This document shows positions 9,237 through 16,922 of a DNA stretch of 23,983 nt, in pieces. How positions within the stretch are numbered: position 1 is the first letter of the stretch; every line of letters starts with the position of its first letter. The notes beneath the pieces were generated by a model that saw nothing but the letters and a program-made list of their open reading frames with translations, was not told the DNA's origin and ran no database searches. The DNA is from a virus, in IMG/VR virus record IMGVR_UViG_3300032299_000147, positions 1 to 23,983 of that record, one strand, 5' to 3'. The position numbers were made by a program, and so were the translations under genes.

Positions 9237-9724
9237 ATTTTTATAATTTCATAAAAAGGTTGATTTAATACTCCGTAATTAGTTTTTCGTAAGAACTTGA
9301 AACCACACCATCTTAACCATTTGATATGGAGTTCATTTCTACAATCTACAAAATTGAAAAGTATTTTATGTTTGTTTGTTAAAAAATTTACTAAATTTCT
9401 ACATTGTCTTAAGAATGGTATCTCAACTTCTTTCAAACCATTACTTGCTAAAAGCCAAATACTAGACAATGAATTTGTAATTTGGTTTATCCCAAAAATT
9501 GCTATCGGAATATTTTTAGAATTAAATATTGTAAAACAAACTGTTGAATGTTTGTAACTATAATAAAGACCTTCGTAAGGTGTAAGACCTATAGAACTCA
9601 AAATTTCTCTTTTATCTTCAAATCTTAATCTTGGAGCTAAATTCTTTATATCTTCAAGAACAGTTAAACGTATATGATTAAATCCTTGTTGTTGGGCTAA
9701 CATAATAACCATTCCAAGAAGCAT
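9227..9724 (-). CDS. 13: gp13-like protein with GNAT-type fold (internal virion assembly)
   Basis: This protein of up to 165 residues lies between tail tubular protein B and the gp14-like protein, the place of T7 gp13. It has an N-terminal IRLTVLEDI strand-helix start and a C-terminal DCRNELHIKWLRWCGFKF segment. The latter resembles the N-x-x-HI-x-F/W-L-x-x-x-G end of GNAT N-acyltransferase-like phage proteins and of T7 gp13. T7 gp13 is needed for proper internal-core assembly; no enzymatic activity can be claimed. Three in-frame ATGs occur at 9724, 9712 and 9703. The third (protein starting MLAQQQGF) has the better ribosome binding site (GGA about 9 bases upstream) and leaves a shorter overlap with gene 12, so the true start may be 9703. 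Confidence 0.75.
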   Translation of the reverse strand: MLLGMVIMLAQQQGFNHIRLTVLEDIKNLAPRLRFEDKREILSSIGLTPYEGLYYSYKHSTVCFTIFNSKNIPIAIFGINQITNSLSSIWLLASNGLKEVEIPFLRQCRNLVNFLTNKHKILFNFVDCRNELHIKWLRWCGFKFLRKTNYGVLNQPFYEIIKICA

Positions 9725-12071
9725 TAATAAAATTAGAAGGTAAATGACTGTCGTTACTTATTGTAACAGTAAATTTGTCATTCTCTGATTGAACAGCAAA
9801 TTCATAATCACCATCTTCTAAATTAACTGTACCTAATAAACCTGTACCAGTTATTGTTCCTGTAAATGTAGTTGAAGAACTACTTCTACCAACAGGTTGA
9901 ACTAATGTCGTAAAATAACCTGTGTCATTATAAGACACTGCCCAGCTTCTAATTTGTAGTCTTCCTTCTTTAACTGAAATTTTAGAACCTGCTGTATCAG
10001 CATCTTGCATAAACTGTTGAGAAAAAGTAAATGTAAAATTATAACTTTCTCCTATAAATAAATTTGTAGAAGAAACATTTCCACTAACAACAATCGCAGT
10101 ACCATCAACTGTTTGACTAACTATAGCAATTTCTCTACCAGAAATATTTGCACCACCACTTCTAGTTACAACTGACATCGTATTTTTAATTGCGTATGGA
10201 AGTGTGATAGTAGTTTGGTCTGTTCCTGCGTTATAACTTCTTGAAACTCCTGTAGAGTTTTCTTGTAATTTTCTATCTAGATGAGTTAAATAAGTTGCTC
10301 CTGTATCTGTTACATTTGGAGATATATCTAAAGTCTCAATAAATACGTCTGTTCCTCTTTGAATTACTAAATATAAAGAATTTTCAATAAAATCTGCGTT
10401 TAATATATTTGTGTTAGCAGAAGTACCTATAGTCCATTTATGCCAAGCACTTTGTAATCTTTTATTTCCTGAAACATAATATTGATAAACATAAAGAGCA
10501 TTTGCTTCATCAGAACTTATTGCAACAACAATGTTTTCATTAGTTGCAGTAGTTATTTTAAATACATTCTTAGGAATAAATTTTGGTACATTTGCAGTAA
10601 TATCCTCTGCTTGTTTTATGTCAGTATCAGAGGAAATATAATATTCTCTAAAACCTGTATAGTTTCCTTTAGGAAAACCAAAGATAACATTAGAACCAGC
10701 ATTAATAGGTTTAATATTTCTATCGCTTTCAAATTCTGTAGTAACATTTATAGCAACATTAGCGGCAGTTAATACTGTTCCACCTGTTAAAATAAACTGT
10801 GTTTGGTCTGATAATATTAAAAGTTCTTCATCAAATGATACTGCTGACCTTAAGATAGAAACTTTAGAATGTGTTGATGCTACATCTATTGGGTCTGTAT
10901 CTAAAACTTGTGTAACTGTTTCTGGGAAAAATTGAAAAAATTCTCCACTTCTAGACATTACAATATTTTCATCAGCTAAAAATCCTAGTCTATTTCTGTG
11001 AAAAAAGATTTCGTTAATTTTGCTTCCTATAAAACTTGGGTCTGGTGCAGAAGTTAAATCACCTGCTACTCTATTTCCCCAAACTGGCACTTCATAAGTT
11101 GTCCCACTAAGTGTGTATGTACTATCATCACATTGTGTAAATCTAAAATTTCCATCAGCAGTTCTAATTAGAACATGCGGCATCTTTGTTTCGTCAATTT
11201 CAATAACTGTATTTGGAGCAACTGTTTCTTCCCACACTCCATCACCACCAGAGCTTTCAATAAATTTTACAAAATAATTATCAAACTTATTTGTTGCATC
11301 ACCTGTTACTTCAACAACCATATTATTAATTGCTGGTAAAGGTAGAGCATCAAAATTATCTACAGTGTCTTTAATTACTTGAGATGCTTGGTCTCCATAA
11401 CTATCTGAAGCACTAATAGCTAATGTTCCTGATGCTTTAATAACTGAGAAACTTGAATTACCTATATTTGCTAATGTTAATCCAGCAGGACTTCCAATAG
11501 CACTTCTTAAACCATCTCTAACTTGCTCTGTAGTTACAGAACCAGTAGTAGCTAATGTAGTGTTATAAGTAGTTCCGTCTATTGTAATTGAATATTTAAT
11601 TCCGTTAATTCCTTGAGTACAAGTATAGACAGCTTGTTGTAATTTAGCTGGGCTTGTCGTTGCCGACATAGCTGTTGTAATATTTTTATTAAGAACAAAA
11701 GTATAATCAGCAATAGAAGTGCAAGAAAATTGAGTTCTTGGAGATGCTGAAGTTAAATATGCAGAAGCTCCTGTTTGCATAACAACTGACTTTTCTGTTC
11801 CTGTAGTATCAAAAACTCTAATAGAACCATTAGTAATAATAACAATATATCGTTCTGTTAAATCTCTATTAATCGTATGAACATACGCATTAGTAAGAGC
11901 TGATGTTGAAATTTTTTTTATATGTGTAGTGTTAGGTCTTTTTTTTAAACCTTCTACAACACTAGAAAATCCATTTAATTGAGATGTAAATTGTGACGAT
12001 AATCTTAATACTTCAGGTTGCTGTGATACACCTTGCACCAAGTTAGGAATAGTTTTGCTAACTAGTGCCAT
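9678..12071 (-). CDS. 12: Tail tubular protein B (tail nozzle, gp12-like)
   Basis: At 797 residues this is almost exactly the length of T7 gp12 (794). The N-terminus carries the family pattern VSQQPEVLRLSSQ, then QLNGFSS and EGLKKRPNT (residues about 15-48), followed by HTINRDLTERY (65-75). These closely parallel the SQQP, NGWSS, EGLQKRP and INRD motifs of T7 gp12. Six copies form the lower tail nozzle below the gp11 ring, onto which the fibers attach. The ATG lies 1 base after the gene 11 stop, so the two tail genes are translationally coupled. The 3' end overlaps the gp13-like gene by 26 to 47 bases, depending on the start used there. Confidence 0.93.
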   Translation of the reverse strand: MALVSKTIPNLVQGVSQQPEVLRLSSQFTSQLNGFSSVVEGLKKRPNTTHIKKISTSALTNAYVHTINRDLTERYIVIITNGSIRVFDTTGTEKSVVMQTGASAYLTSASPRTQFSCTSIADYTFVLNKNITTAMSATTSPAKLQQAVYTCTQGINGIKYSITIDGTTYNTTLATTGSVTTEQVRDGLRSAIGSPAGLTLANIGNSSFSVIKASGTLAISASDSYGDQASQVIKDTVDNFDALPLPAINNMVVEVTGDATNKFDNYFVKFIESSGGDGVWEETVAPNTVIEIDETKMPHVLIRTADGNFRFTQCDDSTYTLSGTTYEVPVWGNRVAGDLTSAPDPSFIGSKINEIFFHRNRLGFLADENIVMSRSGEFFQFFPETVTQVLDTDPIDVASTHSKVSILRSAVSFDEELLILSDQTQFILTGGTVLTAANVAINVTTEFESDRNIKPINAGSNVIFGFPKGNYTGFREYYISSDTDIKQAEDITANVPKFIPKNVFKITTATNENIVVAISSDEANALYVYQYYVSGNKRLQSAWHKWTIGTSANTNILNADFIENSLYLVIQRGTDVFIETLDISPNVTDTGATYLTHLDRKLQENSTGVSRSYNAGTDQTTITLPYAIKNTMSVVTRSGGANISGREIAIVSQTVDGTAIVVSGNVSSTNLFIGESYNFTFTFSQQFMQDADTAGSKISVKEGRLQIRSWAVSYNDTGYFTTLVQPVGRSSSSTTFTGTITGTGLLGTVNLEDGDYEFAVQSENDKFTVTISNDSHLPSNFINASWNGYYVSPTTRI

Positions 12072-12072
12072 T

Positions 12073-12678
12073 TTAATAAATTACGTTAGTTCTACTTACT
12101 GTGTATGCACCTAAATGATTATCAAATATTGTGTAATCTCCTGTTGATGCTTCAGCTTGTTTTAAAACAATTAAAGCTCTTGCTTCATCTTCTTGAGAAA
12201 ATTTATGAAGTGTAGTTGCTCCTAAAGTTCTATCGTGGAATACTCTAGCACTTCTAATAGTTATATATCTCTTAGCCGCTTCTGGTATGTCTGCAAAATC
12301 TAAAAGGTAAACTATTGTAACTTCATCAAAGTCTCTATCAAAAATATCTGTATTTTCTGCAAGATTATAAATGTAATTATTTCTTTGTACTATATCGTAA
12401 GATAATTTTGAAAATTTATTTGGGTCTAATTCAACTCTTAAAACATTACTAGCTAAAGGAATTTTATTGCTACCATCTTTTGATAATGTTGCTTTGTAAT
12501 GTGTATTAAAATGCCAACCTTGAGATTGTACTTCTCTATTAATTTCGTTTAGAACATTTCTAGCCATTGTTCCATCAACAGGTAAACTTCCAGTTAAAGA
12601 ACTTAATGGAGCTTCACCCACTGTAGAAAGAATTGTATTAACAGCTTCTAGTTCGGTTGTGCGATTTGTAATTGTCAT
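12073..12678 (-). CDS. 11: Tail tubular protein A (tail adaptor, gp11-like)
   Basis: This 201-residue protein (T7 gp11 is 196) has the family start TTELEAVNTILSTVGEAPLSSL (residues 7-28, read in two parts: ELEAVNTIL and GEAPLSSL). It continues with NEINREVQSQGWHFN (45-59), matching NKINRQIQSRGWTFN of T7 gp11. It forms the dodecameric ring joining portal to nozzle. The ATG lies just after the terminator-like hairpin that follows the capsid gene. No convincing Shine-Dalgarno sequence stands in the 17 bases before it, which is unusual for this genome. Confidence 0.93.
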   Translation of the reverse strand: MTITNRTTELEAVNTILSTVGEAPLSSLTGSLPVDGTMARNVLNEINREVQSQGWHFNTHYKATLSKDGSNKIPLASNVLRVELDPNKFSKLSYDIVQRNNYIYNLAENTDIFDRDFDEVTIVYLLDFADIPEAAKRYITIRSARVFHDRTLGATTLHKFSQEDEARALIVLKQAEASTGDYTIFDNHLGAYTVSRTNVIY

Positions 12679-12680
12679 TT

Positions 12681-12717
12681 GAGAATATTTTTAAAGGGGG
12701 AGAAATTAATCTCCCCC
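12681..12717 (-). terminator. Terminator-like hairpin between capsid and tail genes
   Basis: Read on the minus strand, a perfect 8-bp stem GGGGGAGA / TCTCCCCC (12717-12710 and 12703-12696) closes a 6-base loop and is followed by TTTAAAAATATT. It is by far the most GC-rich run in the neighbourhood. The place matches the T-phi terminator after gene 10 in T7, which lets part of the late transcripts stop after the capsid gene. The U-tract is short, so termination is probably partial. Confidence 0.75.
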
Positions 12718-12738
12718 AGTTTTTAACTTAATAATTAA

Positions 12739-13689
12739 TTAAGCAGTCTTAATTGAAACAGCACTTTCAGGTCTTAAAATACCATGACCTAAAGCCATTC
12801 TTGATGTTAAAAGAGTTCCTAATCTTCTAGGGTCGTATGTACTTTCTAGAACTAGGTCTTTTAATTTAACTGTACCAACAGCAGAACTGTGGAATACAAC
12901 TGCGGCAACTGTTGAGAAGTCTCCGATGTATGTATTGTTTTGTCCTGTTGTAGAAGCCGCAGATTGGTCAGTAAATGAAGCAACAGCAGTATTAGATTTA
13001 ATAACTGGTACTCCACCGATTGACACTACAGTTCCTTTTGCTCTATCACCTGCATTAGCAGAGAAGTCTCTAGAAATTAAACTATCTAGATTTGCTAATT
13101 GATAATACTGGTCAGGAGCAACGATAATTGCTCTACCTTGAGATGGAACATCTTTTTCGTCTAATGATTGGATTGCATCAAAGATTGCAGTAACCAATGC
13201 AGAAGCAGAAGTTTTAGCAGTTGCAGAAGTAATTTGTAATCCTGCGTTGCCGCCTGTTATGTTTGCAGATGCTCTAGAAGCTAGAACAACTAAGTTAAGT
13301 AGATTTTTATCTACAGTTTTTGCTAATGCTTGTCCCATTTCTCTTGAGTAAACTGAACGAACATCATAATGATTTTTAAGTTCGTCTATTTCACCTAGAA
13401 ATGCAGATGCTAATAGCATGTCATCAATATTGATAACTTTCTCGTTTTTGCTTACAGCAGAACCAAGAATTTCGTTACCAATAGTGTGGTAACCTGAACT
13501 GATTGTTCCAGTTACAGGGAATTGTGCAGATTTTCCTGAAGTAATACTTCTTACAGAAGTTAATCCAAGCAGTTGATTTTCACGTTCAAAAGCTGAAAGA
13601 ACTTCACCAGAGAAAACTTTTAAGAAAAGTGCATTTGCATCACCTGCTGAGTTTATTTGACCCAGACGTGATGGAGTTGCGTTTGACAT
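12739..13689 (-). CDS. 10: Major capsid protein (gp10-like)
   Basis: The 316-residue product (T7 gp10A is 345) shows the family signature ANALFLKVFSGEVLSAFER (19-37) and SVRSITSGKSAQFPV (45-59). Later come HYDVRSVYS (about 107-115) and, near the C-terminus, SAVGTVKLKDLVLE (269-282) and MALGHGILRPE (298-308). All have direct counterparts in T7 gp10. It forms the HK97-fold icosahedral shell around the scaffold. Start ATG 13689 has AGGAG about 9 bases upstream. A promoter candidate lies about 120 bases before it and a terminator-like hairpin directly after it, the arrangement expected for high expression. The end of the gene shows no slippery site for a 10B-type extension. Confidence 0.95.
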   Translation of the reverse strand: MSNATPSRLGQINSAGDANALFLKVFSGEVLSAFERENQLLGLTSVRSITSGKSAQFPVTGTISSGYHTIGNEILGSAVSKNEKVINIDDMLLASAFLGEIDELKNHYDVRSVYSREMGQALAKTVDKNLLNLVVLASRASANITGGNAGLQITSATAKTSASALVTAIFDAIQSLDEKDVPSQGRAIIVAPDQYYQLANLDSLISRDFSANAGDRAKGTVVSIGGVPVIKSNTAVASFTDQSAASTTGQNNTYIGDFSTVAAVVFHSSAVGTVKLKDLVLESTYDPRRLGTLLTSRMALGHGILRPESAVSIKTA

Positions 13690-13802
13690 TTATATGTCTC
13701 CTTTTTTGTTTGTTTGGTTTGTCTTTTTTGTGTCAGCTAATGTACTTTCCTATTCAGAGAGTTATCTGTCGTAACAGGCAATCCTTTTGAATTTTCATTA
13801 GG
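13690..13802 (-). other. Capsid mRNA leader
   Basis: This leader follows the promoter candidate and ends with the AGGAG ribosome binding site of the capsid gene. It contains a small CUGU-UACG-ACAG hairpin and no open frame of note. It is a likely 5' untranslated region of about 120 bases, longer than any other gap between genes here. Confidence 0.5.
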
Positions 13803-13827
13803 TCACCTCTCTAGTGAGAGATGGTGA
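13803..13827 (-). promoter_or_regulatory. Inverted repeat overlapping the late promoter candidate
   Basis: The minus strand can fold as UCACC-(A bulge)-UCUCU / AGAGA-GGUGA around a CACU loop, ten base pairs in all. No T-run follows, so it is not a typical terminator. Transcripts that start upstream would carry it as a stem-loop, a possible RNA-processing site. Transcripts starting at the promoter candidate in the same place would not include its 5' arm. Confidence 0.55.
13804..13826 (-). promoter_or_regulatory. Putative phage RNA polymerase promoter ahead of the capsid gene
   Basis: The minus strand reads CTCACTAGAGAGG, with CTCACTA at 13818-13812. T7 promoters read CTCACTATAGGGA and T3 promoters CTCACTAAAGGGA at -9 to +4, so seven bases match in a row, then A at -1 and G at +1 (13809). 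Upstream positions -17 to -10 do not match T7, as expected for a diverged polymerase with its own specificity loop. It lies where T7 has phi10. I found no second copy of the core in intergenic DNA of this window. The site coincides with an inverted repeat, which is an alternative explanation. Confidence 0.5.
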
Positions 13828-13905
13828 TTATTTTTTAGGTTTCTTTTTAAACTTATTACTTTTAATAATAACTTTTTTAAATCTAACTATTCTTTTTAAA
13901 GGCAC
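13828..13905 (-). CDS. Possible 25-residue Lys/Arg-rich peptide
   Basis: A GTG-initiated frame of 25 codons starts 3 bases after the stop of the putative holin gene and ends in TAA right before the promoter candidate. Twelve of the 25 residues are Lys or Arg (PLKRIVRFKKVIIKSNKFKK and on). There is no ribosome binding site, so expression would depend on coupling to the gene before it. In DNA this AT-rich, Lys codons (AAA) are common by chance, so this may be non-coding spacer. Confidence 0.25.
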   Translation of the reverse strand: MPLKRIVRFKKVIIKSNKFKKKPKK

Positions 13906-13907
13906 TA

Positions 13908-14285
13908 CTATTTTTTAAACACATCAAGTGTAGGTTTTAATCCGTAGATAGAACCAAATATTCCAACTACTAACCATTTATAAAAATCAGGAAATTTATT
14001 AAAATATTCAAAAAATAAATCTAATTTACTTTGTATCTTTGGGTCTCCTGAAAATATTGACCAAGCTAAAATTAAAATAGGAAGTGTTACTATGACTAAG
14101 ACAAATTCATCTTTCCAACTTTTATCTTGTTCACTTGCAACATCTCTTTGATATTCAATCTCACCTTTAGCCATACGTTCATAATATTTACGTTCAGCTT
14201 CAGATTCTAAAAACTCAGATTGCTTATGATTTTTATAAATTTCTGCACCTGTTTTAAGTACAGTTGGAATTAAACTCCACCACAT
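13908..14285 (-). CDS. Putative holin (GTA-holin / 3TM-like membrane protein)
   Basis: The 125-residue protein has a short hydrophobic N-terminus (1-13) and a charged helical part (20-58). Two clear membrane segments follow at about 61-79 (FVLVIVTLPILILAWSIF) and 102-118 (FYKWLVVGIFGSIYGL). The pattern WKDEFVL, then FPDFYKW, then GSIYGLKPT resembles the holin family first described in gene transfer agents (GTA_holin_3TM). Such a protein would form membrane lesions that let the amidase reach the wall. Its ATG overlaps the stop of the HNH-like gene as TAATG. T7 has its holin (17.5) after the fiber gene, so the position between scaffold and capsid differs. A virion or assembly membrane protein is the alternative. 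Confidence 0.55.
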   Translation of the reverse strand: MWWSLIPTVLKTGAEIYKNHKQSEFLESEAERKYYERMAKGEIEYQRDVASEQDKSWKDEFVLVIVTLPILILAWSIFSGDPKIQSKLDLFFEYFNKFPDFYKWLVVGIFGSIYGLKPTLDVFKK

Positions 14286-14500
14286 TATTTTTTACTCCTA
14301 TTGGCAGACTTAGACATAATTCTTAAATTATTTCTTGAATTATTTCTTGGGTTACCATCTTTATGGTCAATATCTTTACCATTAATTTTAGCACCCAATT
14401 TTTTCTTCATAAGTCTTCTAGCTAAATTACGAGAAGCTCTGTTTTTTATCTGTTCAGGTTTCCCCTGATAATTTTTGTATTCAGACTTATAATCACGCAT
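14285..14500 (-). CDS. Small HNH-endonuclease-like protein
   Basis: The 71-residue basic protein carries IDHKDGNPRNN (44-54) and NNLRI (57-61), the D-H-x-D-G-N-x-x-NN-x-x-x-NLR signature of HNH nucleases in phages. The last metal-binding His expected near the end is Asn (67, ANRSK), so activity is uncertain; many phage homing-type HNH proteins end this way. It is linked to both neighbours by TAATG stop-start overlaps, so it is translated with scaffold and the putative holin. The N-terminal half (RASRNLARRLMKKK) is strongly basic and could bind DNA. It could be a free-standing homing or packaging-associated nuclease, or a DNA-binding relic. Confidence 0.65.
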   Translation of the reverse strand: MRDYKSEYKNYQGKPEQIKNRASRNLARRLMKKKLGAKINGKDIDHKDGNPRNNSRNNLRIMSKSANRSKK

Positions 14501-15315
14501 TAAAGAACGGAACTTCTAGCTATTTTATCAGTTACTTCTTTTCTGTATGCTGGGTCTTTTTCGTATCTTGGGTCATTCATAGCTTGTGTTACTTGAGCTA
14601 TAGACTGAAACGCATCTACAGAAATAACATCACTATCTCCTTGAAATAAATCTTGTTGTTTTGGAGATGATTGTTTCATTCCAGCAGTTGCCATCAATCC
14701 TCTAACAGCAAATTTCATTGCTTGTATTGAACCATTAGAAACTACATCATTAAAACTTTCAACTTCTTCATTAGATAAATTTTTAGAAGCCCAATCTATA
14801 AGTTGGTTATATTGTTCTTGAGAACCTACTTCGTTGTAAATTTGTTTTTGGTAGTTGTCAGAAATTGCTTTTTGACCTTCAATGTAACCATCTACTAAAT
14901 TTTTATCTAAACCTAATTTAGCAAGTTCAGCATAAGAGTTTTCAGATAAAACACCTGTATCAGCATACTCTTGATTATATTTATCTAAAGTAAATCCTTC
15001 AGTTTTAACTTCTTCAGATTTATTTTTAGGAGCTTCTTGTTTTGCTTCTTTAGTATTAGATGAAAATTTCTTTTCTAATTCAGAATATGCTTTAGCTAAT
15101 TCTTCAGCATTTTTAAATTTTTCAGGAAGCCATTCAGGTTTTTGTTCTGTGCTTTCAGTTAATGATTTAGGTTGAGATATAACTGTATTAGTTCCTGAAT
15201 TTGCAGAAATAACTTCTGCTCCTACATTAACTCCTGCTTTAGTTAAATCTTGTGCTGATTGTTCTAAAGTTACATTTTTATTATCTGCTACCACTTCTAC
15301 TCTTTGAGTATTCAT
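14500..15315 (-). CDS. 9: Capsid assembly scaffolding protein (gp9-like)
   Basis: At 271 residues, between the portal and capsid genes, it is acidic and low in aromatics. It carries the scaffold signature KPEWLPEKFKNAEELAKAYSELEKK (59-83, centre PEWLPEKF), typical of T7-like gp9 proteins. It is followed by a Lys/Glu-rich linker and a helical C-terminus that probably binds the capsid protein. Scaffold guides prohead assembly and leaves before DNA is packaged. Start ATG 15315 has AGGA about 7 bases upstream. The stop overlaps the next ATG as TAATG. Confidence 0.88.
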   Translation of the reverse strand: MNTQRVEVVADNKNVTLEQSAQDLTKAGVNVGAEVISANSGTNTVISQPKSLTESTEQKPEWLPEKFKNAEELAKAYSELEKKFSSNTKEAKQEAPKNKSEEVKTEGFTLDKYNQEYADTGVLSENSYAELAKLGLDKNLVDGYIEGQKAISDNYQKQIYNEVGSQEQYNQLIDWASKNLSNEEVESFNDVVSNGSIQAMKFAVRGLMATAGMKQSSPKQQDLFQGDSDVISVDAFQSIAQVTQAMNDPRYEKDPAYRKEVTDKIARSSVL

Positions 15316-15323
15316 ATTATATC

Positions 15324-16916
15324 CTATTGTTGATTAGTTACTTGTTTAACTGCATCAATCATACCTTGCGGATTTTCGGCATTAGCTTTACCAAGCTCAA
15401 TGGCTACTCGAGGGTCTGCAAGAGATTGTTGTGCAAATTGTTGCACTTGCTGTTGTTGTTGTTCTTGTTGTATTTGTTCAGTGGATTTAATTAATCCTGC
15501 TGTATCAACCCCATTTGCTACTGCAAATTTCTTAATCGCATCTTCTAAATTTATATATCTACCTAAAACATCTGCACCTAAAGTTCCTGCAAGGTCAGAC
15601 ATAAATTGAAGTAATCTTAATCTATCTGAGCTTCTTCCTAATGCTTCTAATCCAACTATAATTTTTGGTTTAACAATATCTTTTGGTAAATCTGGTAATA
15701 ATTTTGCTTCTTTAAGCATTGATATTTTTGCTTTTAAATATGGAAGTTGAAATTCTGCTGTAAGTAAACCATAGACACCACCAAGAGCATCTTGAAGTTC
15801 ATTAGCAATTAAAGATATTTCTGTAGCAGTAACTCTTTCTGCTTGTCTTTGAACTGATGAATTTAATAAAAATGCAAATTGTAATCTTTGTTCAATTTTA
15901 TTTATTGTTTCTAATGAAACTCTAAAGTCAGCAAATTTACCAACTTGAAGAACACTTACATCTTGTGCATTACCTTCAATAATTGCACCATTATTTGCTT
16001 TTGCAATAGATGAAGCTCTAGTTGAACCATTTGGAGCAACTAAAAATAAACATTTAGCTGATGCAGTAGAACCTTCTAATATAGCTCTAGTTAAACCTTC
16101 TAATGATTTTAAATCTCCTAAATATGCTTCTACTAAACCTCTACCATAATCTTGACCATCAACTCTGTTAAAACGTAAAGCAATGAATGGAAGCTCATCT
16201 AATTTATATTCTTTTTTAAGAATTTGTTTTTTAGCAACTTCTTGAATTAAACAATATTTATCTACTTCTCTATAAATATAAGTAAATAAATTTAAGTTTT
16301 TATTTTCTTCGTCAGTTTTCTTTGTTATTTGTTTTGCAATTTCTGGTGGGAGAGAAGTTGGACTTATACTTTCTTTAATAATAATTTTTAAAATTTCGCC
16401 TTGAGGATTTCTTTTAACTACATAATTTTCTAATCTATAAACTCTTAATCCTTTATCAGTTAATCTTAATAAACAATTACCACCTACAATTAATTGTTTT
16501 AATGCTTCATAAACACTAACTCTATCTGAGGTAGCTTCAATGTTATCCATTATAGCTTTTTCAATTTGAGCTAAACCTTGTTCAATAGTTTCTTTCTGAG
16601 CTGGGTCTTGTTGTAATTTTTTGTAAACTAAATCATCTATTCCTAAACGGAAAAATGGGGCTTGTGGGGGAAACAAAGCTAACATTAGCTTTGATGATAA
16701 GTTCATAACACCTCTTGAACCTACTGATTGGTATGGTGTTGGGAAGTTTGTACTTTCGTTTGAACCTTTTGGTGGGAATAAATGAGGTATTGTTAATTCA
16801 GCACTATCTCTAGCTCTTTCAATAAATACTTCTCTATTAATTTCTAATTTTGTATATTCACTCTCAATTTTGGATTTTTCCGAATTGACTTTATCTGAAA
16901 CAGAATATCGTTCCAA
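15324..16916 (-). CDS. 8: Portal protein / head-tail connector (gp8-like)
   Basis: The 530-residue product (T7 gp8 is 536) aligns over its length. Matches include AELTIPHLFPPKG (39-51), TPYQSVGSRGVMNLSSKLMLALFPP (60-84), YEALKQLIVGGNCLL, YGRGLVEAYLGDLKSLE, LNSSVQRQAERVTATEI and DALGGVYGLL, each with a T7 counterpart. Twelve copies form the DNA entry channel. The C-terminus has a Gln-rich tract (478-497) encoded by a CAA/CAG-rich run at about 15430-15480. The start is TTG (16916-16914), 6 bases after the preceding stop. No other start fits the conserved N-terminal length and no Shine-Dalgarno is visible, so coupling to the gp7.3-like gene is likely. Confidence 0.95.
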   Translation of the reverse strand: MERYSVSDKVNSEKSKIESEYTKLEINREVFIERARDSAELTIPHLFPPKGSNESTNFPTPYQSVGSRGVMNLSSKLMLALFPPQAPFFRLGIDDLVYKKLQQDPAQKETIEQGLAQIEKAIMDNIEATSDRVSVYEALKQLIVGGNCLLRLTDKGLRVYRLENYVVKRNPQGEILKIIIKESISPTSLPPEIAKQITKKTDEENKNLNLFTYIYREVDKYCLIQEVAKKQILKKEYKLDELPFIALRFNRVDGQDYGRGLVEAYLGDLKSLEGLTRAILEGSTASAKCLFLVAPNGSTRASSIAKANNGAIIEGNAQDVSVLQVGKFADFRVSLETINKIEQRLQFAFLLNSSVQRQAERVTATEISLIANELQDALGGVYGLLTAEFQLPYLKAKISMLKEAKLLPDLPKDIVKPKIIVGLEALGRSSDRLRLLQFMSDLAGTLGADVLGRYINLEDAIKKFAVANGVDTAGLIKSTEQIQQEQQQQQVQQFAQQSLADPRVAIELGKANAENPQGMIDAVKQVTNQQ

Positions 16917-16922
16917 GTTAGA

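Noticed and set aside
12739-12760. Possible 10A/10B-type frameshift at the end of the capsid gene
   Set aside because: No slippery run stands near the stop, and the -1 frame closes within a few codons.
13803-13827. Factor-independent terminator before the capsid gene
   Set aside because: The stem is good, but the bases after it are mixed (CCUAAUGAAAAUUC) with no U-tract.
15430-15482. CAA/CAG-type triplet run as a microsatellite
   Set aside because: It encodes the Gln-rich C-terminus of the portal protein, which is also Gln-rich in T7-like relatives. Codons are mixed and no expansion is evident.
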